Shown here piece by piece: positions 56,400-64,000 of a stretch of DNA of 64,000 bases. This stretch comes from Silybum marianum (taxonomy: Eukaryota; Streptophyta; Magnoliopsida; Asterales; Asteraceae). The DNA is taken from positions 17,882,001 to 17,946,000 of the forward strand of contig CM072533.1 of the NCBI GenBank assembly GCA_036898165.1. The letters run 5' to 3'. The notes under the pieces were generated by a model, which saw only the letters and a program-made list of their open reading frames with translations, had not been told where the DNA came from and searched no databases. The number at the start of each line of letters is the position of its first letter. The first letter of the stretch is position 1. A program made the translations under genes and the position numbers.

Positions 56400-56870
56400 C
56401 CTGTAGGGAATAGAGATCGATAGAACGAATCTGTGGAAAACCAACCTTATAAGAACCCTAATCTTTATTTCTTTATTGACATCTATGATCGATTTCCAGT
56501 AAAGAGGTAAAAATCTTGAATCGTCCATCTTGGGGAAATCAATTTAGGGAAGAATCGTCTCCTTGGGAGCGGTAACAGCCTGGATATTGAATCGTCGCTT
56601 GGAAAGGGGAGGGGTGTGAAGCCGGATACGTAGGAGAGGAAGAGAAAGGGTCGGGTAAGGTAGCATTGATGGGTTGTATATTATGCATAGAGTTGTAATT
56701 AAGACTTTAAGACTTTTATAAAAATCTTTGGGATTGCCCTTCCTCCTCCCCGGGATTTGCCTTCGTTGGTCGAGTCTCTTGTGTTGCAGAGAAGACAAGT
56801 GTCGTTTTACTCTACCATTTATACCTTCTATAGTTGTAAGTAAAGCATCCAATTCCAATTCTCTAAATCT
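56400..56870 (-). pseudogene. Captured 5' gene region, copy 1
   Basis: Minus-strand ORF 56858-56544 starts MELDALLTTIEGINGRVKRH and has a basic middle (QHKRLDQRRQIPGRRKG). The surrounding DNA (AACCCTAATC..., GAATCGTC, GACTTTAAGACTTTTAT) is repeated in diverged form at 59290-59640. Family not recognised. Confidence 0.35.
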
Positions 56871-57848
56871 GTCTGCATAAAATGAATAAAACCATGTTCA
56901 GGGTAGTACTTTCAAGAATAAAATACAAATATCAAGTTCCGTAATCAAATAACCATCAATCAAACTGAATAATCAGAAACAATCAAACAACTACTCTACT
57001 ATTTGGGATAGAGGTCAAGTCTGATTACATCATACGCTTTAGGGTTGGAATTTACTGGGATAGTTTTAGGGGATGTTTGGTTGGTTTTGCATTAAGTTAT
57101 GTATGGATAGAATTGTCTGTGTGGATTAATATGCATGTATAGATTGTGAATGTTTTTGTTGGAGGGTTTTTTCATAAATGTATTTTTAATTGGGAGGGGA
57201 GGTTTGGAAAGATTTGGCTTTTGGCATAAAGCTTAGCGCATAAGCAGCTTTCAATATCATTAAGACACTACCAAAAATCAAAAGGATTTCCAAGCATCTG
57301 GTGCACGCTCAACCTGCAAGGGTAAAAACTATAGAATTGCAAGGAAAAAACATTAACAGATAAAACATAGTTTCAAGGCAAATAAAATGGCAAAAAACCA
57401 TATTCTTTTGTATATCCTTGTTGCATTTTTGAAGAACTGCTGCAAAACAAAAAATAGTCTGCCTGATAAACATGTATATTTAGTCTATTTTCAGGAATGA
57501 GCTTGAAACAAAGCAATTAGATTAAACGTAGTTGGACCTTCACATTTTTACAATTGGTATAAGATACATGCAATAATGCAAGTGTATAAGCAATCTTCCG
57601 ATAATAGAAAATATGATTACATAAACAATGTACAGCAGAATCAGATTATGTATTTTGCGTCTAGGTCTCGACCGATTGACCTATTAATACTATGCAATAC
57701 AAATTGTATAATAATCCACAGTGTAAATATAGTTTAGTCAAATACAGTGCACGGAAAAAGTGAAGATTATCGATCAGAAGGTGCAAGGCATAAGAATGAC
57801 AAGTTATAAATGATAACTTTAGAACCATTTATTACATATACACCAATC

Positions 57849-58114
57849 GAGGGAGGTTCAAGGGAAAATGCTAAAAAAAGAGAAAACTGAAGAACACCCT
57901 GGGAGGCTTCCATGTGGACGGTATGCACTAATGCATACCGGTAATTTTTGTTCCTATGCATCAATGCATCTATCATTACAGATGCATTGATGAATATTCA
58001 CTAAAGCATGTTACAAGTTACCGATATGCATTAATGCATACCGTCCACATGGAAGCCACCCAGGTTGTTCTTCGGTTTTCTCTTTTTTTAGCGTTTTCCC
58101 TTGAACCTCCCTCT
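57849..58114. mobile_element. Mutator-type MITE nested in the Helitron
   Basis: About 100-bp inverted repeats start GAGGGAGGTTCAAGGGAAAA and include CCATGTGGACGGTATGCA. The 9-bp flank ACACCAATC occurs at 57840-57848 and 58115-58123. A 9-bp duplication fits Mutator-like elements. The middle has a GATGCATTGATG-type palindrome. Confidence 0.85.
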
Positions 58115-58199
58115 ACACCAATCAACTTCAAATACGATTCAATTTTATCACATGATATTTTGAATATTTGAATAGAAAGGGTGGCCATCCAAACATCTA

Positions 58200-58830
58200 G
58201 CTTAAATTAAAAATATAAAATTGCATGGTTTCACCTCTATCCCTTTTGACCAAAATAAACATCCAGCTCGTTTTGGCCAATAATTGGAAGCATTTGAATT
58301 GGTTGCTCTATTTGATTTTTGTTCATCACCATTTTCATCCTGCAAATAAGAACTTGCAACACAAAATCAAGGTTTTGAAATCTAATTTTATAACCGCACA
58401 AAATGAAATACGATAGCAAAGAGGAATGATATGAAAAAGTGTCTTATCGAAGTGTTCATACTAATCTACTTACCTTTTGCTCTAAATAAGGAGCAAAAGA
58501 TAAATAGTAAGAGTTTATTCTAAACAAAGATACAAACGAAACCGATAAATAATTACCTCAATGGAAATGAATAAGCTTGAAGTTGAACACACTGTTGGTA
58601 TCTTGAATAACTATGAAATTTAGATGATAAATTGAAAAACCTGATCATTATTAGGCATGGAGAAATTAATAATATCAATAGTGAAAGTTACAGAACTTTG
58701 CTTTGATGATCCATGTAAATTGTAGGAGTCTCAAGAAAACCATTGAGGGAACAACTCTCTGTACCATTATGCTTAGCTTTTTCATGGCAAATAAACCTGC
58801 ATCTAGAAGAAAAAGAGACAAATAAAGATT
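58200..58830 (-). pseudogene. Captured exon-like segments
   Basis: Two minus-strand segments. One starts at 58339 after TTGCAG| and reads DENGDEQKSNRATNSNASNY. The other, about 58800-58705, reads CHEKAKHNGTESCSLNGFLE and TPTIYMDHQSK. They lie upstream of the exons at 54.4-55.5 kb in the same orientation and may come from the same host gene. Confidence 0.4.
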
Positions 58831-59289
58831 ACAGACCTTGATTTTTAATCCTTTAGCAGTTCAAATTTTGTCATTAACAACGACAGGATTTATGGCAGCA
58901 CATCAAAACTTTAACTTACATCAAATTGAGAAGAATTGTTGTCTTTCTCTTAACCTACATATTGTTAAGCTTTGCTTCTACCATCAACAGTCTACAAAAT
59001 TCCAAATTAGACCTTCACTAAAAATCAACATATCTATCAAACAAGAACTCGAAAAGATGAAACCTTGAGTAGCCTCTCGATGACTTTTTCGATCGATGTT
59101 GTTGTCATCTAACAAGGACATAACTCTATTAATCAGTTATGCGGGAAAGAAAGAAAGTAGACATATATTACAATGATTTGCAGCATGTAACACAAGAACA
59201 AACTAGAGCATAAAGCTGAGATCAACTATATCATATTTCTCGATTTAATAACAAATGCAGAATGAGAAGATGATCGAAATTACCTGAGA

Positions 59290-59640
59290 TGGGTCAATAG
59301 AAAAATCAAATTCTTTTTACCTGAGAGGAAGCGATGAAGATGAACCCTAATCTCTGAACCCAAATAATAATTACCAAATCCAAACCCTAATAAAGAAATG
59401 AGACGAAGAAAGAAGAATGGTGATTTGAATCGTCAATTTATCAGATATTGGGAGGATCAATCTTCCATATGGGAAACATAGATATCTGGTGGGAGAGTGA
59501 ATCGTCGTTTCTTGGGGAAATTAAGGGTCACCGGGGGGAAGTCGGATAGAAAGAGTATATGCATCAAAATGTTGTACTTCATGTTATAGAGGTTGTATTT
59601 AAGACTTTAAGATTTTATGCATTACTGTATAGTACTCTAT
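59290..59640 (-). repeat. Captured 5' gene region, copy 2
   Basis: Diverged second copy of 56400-56870 (ACCCTAATC, TTGAATCGTC, TTGGGGAAAT, AAGACTTTAAGA). It implies that the Helitron cargo was itself duplicated or that two Helitrons are nested. Confidence 0.45.
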
Positions 59641-59710
59641 GCAATAAAAGTTGTTTTTAAGACTTTTGACAAATTTGGTTTATAAAGTAGTATAGATATA
59701 TATATATATA

Positions 59711-61640
59711 GAGAGAAAAGTTCAAATGTGAACCTATCTTTGATTGTGAACATGAGAACAGATCATAGCCCTTGATCTAAGCCATATTCAAGCTCCTTTT
59801 TAAATGTGGCTTGAGGGGTATATCTGGAAAAAAAATCAAGCTGCTCTTTGATATCACTCCCGCTTATTTCTTCCTTCTCTGTTAATCGTCTTCTTCTCTG
59901 TTAATCGTCTTCTTCTCTATTAATCAGATTCATTGCTCTGAAGAACTTTATTAATTGGATTTGCGATTTCTGAAATTAAATCGATTGTGATCCAGTTGAA
60001 AATTCTACTTTTTTTGTTGATTGCGATTATGTTACATGTTTTGAAATTACAGACCTAGAATTTGGTTTCAATGTTGAAGATGCGTCGATCTATATCTTAT
60101 ATTCAGACTGGATCTATAAACATAAATTATAAAAACACCAGATTGTAGTATATATTCAGTCTAAATATAAGTTAAAAATTGAAGTTTGTATAATCGTATC
60201 TTATATTCAGACTGAATATAAGCTAAATTTTGAAGTTTGTAAAATCGTAGCTTATATTCAGACTGAATATAAGCTAAATTTTGAAGTTTGTAAAATCGTA
60301 GCTTATATTCAGACTGAATATAAGCACTAAGAGTCTTTATATTCAGACTGAATATAAGCTATAATTTTACAAACAACTAGTTGTAGCTTATATTCAGACT
60401 GAATATAAGCTACGATTATTAAACTTCAAATTTTAGCTTATATTCAGACTAAATATAAGTTACAATTATATAAACTCATAATTGTAGCTTATATTCAGTC
60501 TGAATATAAACATAAAATGTTATGCTTATATTCAGACTGAATATAAACTACAATTATTCAAACACATAATTTTAGCTTATATTCAGTCTGAATATAAACA
60601 TAACATTTTATGCTTATATTCAGACTGAATATAAGCATAATATTTTAATGCTTATATTCAGACTTAATATACTGAATATAAGCTACAATTATACAAACTC
60701 ATAATTGTAGCTTATATTCATTCTGAATATAAACATAAAATGTTATGCTTATATTTAGACTGAATATAAACTAAAATTATTCAAACACATAATTTTAGCT
60801 TATATCCAGTCTGAATATAAGGCATAACATTTTATGCTTATATTCAGACTGAATATAAGCATAACATTTTATGTTTATATTCAGACTGAATATAAACTAC
60901 AATTATTCAAACACATAATTTTAGCTTATATTCAGTCTGAATATAAGCATAAAATGTTATGCTTATATTCAGACTGAATATAAGCTACAATTATACAAAC
61001 ACATATTTTAGCTTATATTCAGACTGAATATAAGCTACAATTATTCAAACACATAATTTTAGTTTATATTCAAACTGAATATAAGCTACAATTATACAAA
61101 CCCATAATTGTAGCTTATATTCAGTTTGAATATAAGCATAATAACATTTTATGCTTATATTCAGAAACTTCCTGTGATAAAATGATGAACAATCATATTA
61201 AAAGAGAAAAAACATTTGAATAACATTTTTACACTTTATCAAGAAAAAGAATATGGATCTGAAAATGAAAAGACTTGTGATTCAAAGGAGGAACACAAAA
61301 CAAAAACAAACTTGTGCGAAAATTTATTTTGGGAAAGATGATGAAGAAATTTGGGGCGGAAGTAAAATTTCTTTTGGGGAAGATGATGAAGAAATTTGGG
61401 GAAGATGATGAAGAAATTTGAGGAAGATTATGAAGAAATTTGGAGAAGAAGATGATGCCTGGTTCTTATTTAAATCGTCAGGTTATATTTAGGATTTAAG
61501 CCATGACCTGAGTTTTCCACTTATTTACAAAAATGCCACCGCGAATTTTCTCCCTTGTATTTTGATTTGATTTAAAATGGATGGTTGTGATTCGTCCTCA
61601 TGTTCACAATCAAAGATAGGTTCAGATTTAAACTCACCCC
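59711..61640. mobile_element. Fold-back element 1 in a TA tract (1.9 kb)
   Basis: The left end (AGTTCAAATGTGAACCTATC, TTGATTGTGAACATGAG) and the reverse complement of the right end (AGTTTAAATCTGAACCTATC, TTGATTGTGAACATGAG) are inverted repeats of ~48 bp. TA microsatellites lie on both sides. Most of the interior is the palindrome array; GAAGATGATGAAGAAATTTGG repeats lie at 61330-61450. Confidence 0.8.
60095..61175. repeat. Array of ~24 short palindromes
   Basis: The core has arms GCTTATATTCAG and CTGAATATAAGC around a single A or T, 25 bp in all, repeated about 24 times. Spacers are of two types: ~12 bp (ATAAAATGTTAT-like) and ~26 bp (ACAATTATTCAAACACATAA-like), giving steps of ~37 and ~51 bp. 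Many spacers are themselves near-palindromic. Confidence 0.95.
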
Positions 61641-61662
<22 letters not shown>

Positions 61663-61679
<17 letters not shown>

Positions 61680-61865
61680 GAAAGTTCAAATGCGAACTCA
61701 AATTTGGTTGTGAACATGAGAATAAATGAGAGCGTGACACGTGTCAAAATAAGCAATATTCAGACTGAAATATACTATAATATTTCTTTGAATGGGACAC
61801 GTGTCGCACTCTCATTTATTCTCACGTTCACAACCAAATTTGAGTTCTCATTTGAACTCGTCCCT
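61663..61865. mobile_element. Fold-back element 2
   Basis: The left AAGTTCAAATGCGAACTCAA with TTTGGTTGTGAACATGAGAA, and its inverted partner at 61800-61860. Inside, ATATTCAGACTGAAATAT is the core of the palindrome in element 1. Flanked by (GA)n and (TA)n. Confidence 0.85.
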
Positions 61866-61880
61866 ATATATATATATATA

Positions 61881-62045
61881 GGGGAGGGATAACCATATAT
61901 GATGTGGGTCCCACATAATATTAAATCATTTATGCTTTAATATTAAATCATAAATGATTTAATATTATGTGGGACTCACATCATATTTGATCCACAAGTG
62001 TCCCTTTATTCCTTTAAAAATGCAAAGTTCTCATTTGAACCTTCC
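61881..62045. mobile_element. Fold-back element 3
   Basis: GGGGAGGGATAACC at one end and TCTCATTTGAACCTTCC at the other. Interior palindrome TGTGGGTCCCACATAATATT / AATATTATGTGGGACTCACA. Confidence 0.8.
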
Positions 62046-62105
62046 TATATATATGTATATATATATATATATCTATATGTATATATATATATGTATATAT
62101 ATATA

Positions 62106-62326
62106 GGGGAGGGATCAAACAAAAACACCCCCTCTTTAAAGGAACAAGAGAACACTTTGTCGACCACATATGATGTGTGTCCCACACATTAAAAAATCAT
62201 ATCTGATTCAATGGGGCCCATCATTGAATCAGATATGATTTTTAATGTGTGGGACCCACATCATATGTGGTCCACAATGTGTTCCTTTGTTCCTTCAAAT
62301 TTACAAAGTTCTCATTTGAACCTCCC
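62106..62326. mobile_element. Fold-back element 4
   Basis: GGGGAGGGATCAAAC left and TTCTCATTTGAACCTCCC right. Interior palindrome of AATCATATCTGATTCAATG around GGGCCC. Related to the remnant in aquaporin intron 4. Confidence 0.8.
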
Positions 62327-62459
62327 TATATATATATATACACACTAGTTATTTGTAAGCTTAAAATTCAAGGAATTATGCATTACTAAACAAAACTTAA
62401 CGTTTAATATGTTGTTTTAACATTTTTATTTAAGTATTTTATTATACAATATATATATA

Positions 62460-62805
62460 GGGGCGGGCTCATACAAGGACAGTAATAATTTACCAGAATA
62501 CGAGAACAATCCTCAGCCAATCATTTTGTACATGAAATATTTTTCATGTACAAAATCATGTGATTTTGTAATAGCATAAAAATGACACGCGAGACTTTTT
62601 CCGTGGGCTAAGTCGCGGGAAAAGTCGCGGCTAATCATATATAATTTTATACGTGAATCATATGTGATTTTGTACATTAATCATACGTGATTTTGTACAT
62701 TAATCATACGTGATTTTGTACATAAAAATTTTCATGTACAAAATAATTGGTCGAGAATTGTCCTTGCATTCTCGTAAATTATTATCGTTCTCGTATGAAC
62801 TCTTT
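62460..62805. mobile_element. Fold-back element 5
   Basis: Inverted repeats of ~85 bp (GGGCTCATACAAGGACAGTA left; AGAGTTCATACGAGAACGAT from the right end), including TTTTGTACATGAAA. Inside are three direct copies of a 23-bp word with ATCATACGTGATTTTGTACA. Confidence 0.8.
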
Positions 62806-63359
62806 ATATATATATATATATATAACTCTTTTAATAAAAAAATTATTTAAAAATTATTATGGTTGGCCACTTGGTTTGGTTGGGGGTGATGCATTTTTGC
62901 TAGTATCAAGCAAATTACTTTTTTTTAGAATCATATTTTGCTACATGACTTTGGGGTTTGGCAGTGATTTGAGGGAGGCTAGGCACCCCTGCCCCTTATT
63001 CCCTTCTTCCTTCATTTCACTTGAACCCAATCCATATTTAAGTTATAATCAAACTTTAAATATCAATGACTAAAATAGTGAAAAACAATGGTTATGTACA
63101 TGTTACTGTCCAAGATGTGTCGGACAAGTTGTGTGTGATAACTGATAATACATGTTATTCCTCATAAACAATTGTGGGTGCATCATTAAAGTAGTGATCC
63201 ATACATAAATACAGTTAATGATTTTGTTTTTATTGTAGATGATAGAATTTTATGTTATACTAATGTAATTAATATTTTAGATTTTCATCGTTATAAAATT
63301 AAAAGATTTTGATTTTAATACGATAACAATATAGTAGAAATTAGTGAAAAACTTTTTTC
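62806..63359. other. Intergenic or CACTA interior
   Basis: The plus-strand ORF at 62747-63073 begins in a microsatellite and shows no domain. The stretch may be the inside of the CACTA element that ends at 63775. Confidence 0.35.
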
Positions 63360-63775
63360 TTCATATTTTTTTAATTAGTTACCACTTTTTGTCACTGACA
63401 ACCATTTATGTCAGTGACCACATATTTGGTCAGTAATGGATATTAACTGAGCTGGTATGTTGAACTCAACTAATGACCTATTTCGTGGTGGTCACTAATT
63501 AACCTGATCACAAATTTAATCAAGTTAGTGACGACTTCACCGGTTTAATTAGTTATTACAATATTTAGTGAACATTCGTCACAAACACATTGACCACTCT
63601 AGTTTTGTCAGTAATTGATCATTTTCATATTTGGTCACTAACGTAAATTAGTGACAGAACTTTAATAACGAATAGTAACCATCCAAATTTTAATCAGTAA
63701 AAGACCTTAGTCACCCATTTTATGTGTGTTAGTGATCAAATGTTTTTCTCACTAGTTAGTAATTTTCTTGTAATG
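63360..63775 (-). mobile_element. End of a CACTA (En/Spm-like) transposon
   Basis: The reverse complement at 63775 begins CATTACAAGAAAATTACTAA, close to the plant CACTA terminus CACTACAAGAAAA. Behind it the words TTAGTGAC / GTCACTAA and variants occur about ten times on both strands over 400 bp, the usual subterminal repeat. The other end was not found. Confidence 0.65.
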
Positions 63776-64000
63776 AGATATGAGAACCGACGAGAATTTG
63801 AGAACTGCCTGGATAAATAAGGTCGAGGGTGACATGGGCAGGGACAACATGATTTTCATCTTTGAATTATTGCTTTACACTGTTGTTCTTAGCCGGAAAT
63901 ATTAAAACTTTGCTCAAGTCTTGAAAACCGGAACAATCGCTCTCGCATAGATGAACATCAGAAATCATCTTGGTTACTTTATCGTCCACACTAACTTTCT
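63776..64000. other. Window end, nothing recognised
   Basis: No ORF or repeat identified in the last 225 bp. Confidence 0.4.

Larger units (their letters stand above)
53401..59696 (-). mobile_element. Non-autonomous Helitron (6.3 kb) carrying host exon fragments
   Basis: On the minus strand the 5' end is A|TCTATACTACTTTATAAA (A at 59697, first base 59696) and the 3' end is ...CCCGC-loop-GCGGG, 11 bases, CTAA|T (last base 53401, T = complement of 53400). TC start, GC-rich hairpin and CTRR end between host A and T, without target duplication, are the Helitron signature. No Rep/helicase ORF is present. It contains exon-like segments in its own orientation, a nested Mutator-type MITE (57849-58114), a hAT-like MITE (55610-55750) and a 72-bp duplication. 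Confidence 0.85.

Noticed and set aside
60095..61175. CRISPR-like array
   Set aside because: Repeats are full palindromes with repeated, not unique, spacers, in a plant transposon, and no cas genes.

Overview
This window is plant nuclear DNA, most likely from a dicot of the daisy family (Asteraceae). The reasons are AT-rich intergenic DNA, spliced genes with GT/AG introns, several layers of nested LTR retrotransposons, MITEs, SINEs and a Helitron. The retrotransposon proteins are of the Sirevirus (SIRE-type Ty1/copia) kind with the long extra 3' ORF that is abundant in Asteraceae assemblies. The taxon is an inference from recognition of the families; no search was run.

Layout. 1-3.75 kb: 5' end of a Sirevirus-like element (A, minus strand) with a 404-bp tandem duplication in gag; its LTR cuts a coding-like sequence at 3.75-4.9 kb. 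5.0-9.4 kb: MITEs, a long-inverted-repeat element and microsatellites, no gene. 9.4-19.3 kb: broken remains of a Sirevirus extra ORF, split by a rearranged Ty3/gypsy chromovirus (D, 10.95-16.01 kb) and by a second copia LTR (E). 20.8-21.2 kb: a small intact ORF with a TATA box encoding a 98-residue coiled-coil protein. 21.44-34.96 kb: a complete 13.5-kb Sirevirus-like element (B) with paired LTRs and a 5-bp target duplication. 35.4-44.3 kb: a replication protein A large-subunit (RPA1)-like gene, now a pseudogene, disrupted by a non-autonomous copia element (C) that carries only a coiled-coil ORF; the locus was later rearranged. 44.4-45.8 kb: degenerate tandem repeats. 46.6-49.75 kb: the clearest host gene, a five-exon aquaporin of the NIP7;1 type on the minus strand, whose large last intron holds at least four transposable elements. 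51.5-52.2 kb: the 3' end of another chromovirus. 53.40-59.70 kb: a non-autonomous Helitron with precise ends that carries exon-like pieces of at least one host gene. 59.7-62.8 kb: five fold-back elements in a row, each set in a TA microsatellite; the first contains a ~1-kb array of short perfect palindromes. 63.4-63.8 kb: one end of a CACTA transposon.

Only the aquaporin and possibly the 98-residue ORF look like functional host genes. The rest is a record of transposon insertion, capture and recombination. No ORF of an unknown enzymatic system was found. The most unusual structures are the Helitron, the palindrome array and the duplicated RPA1/LTR junction.
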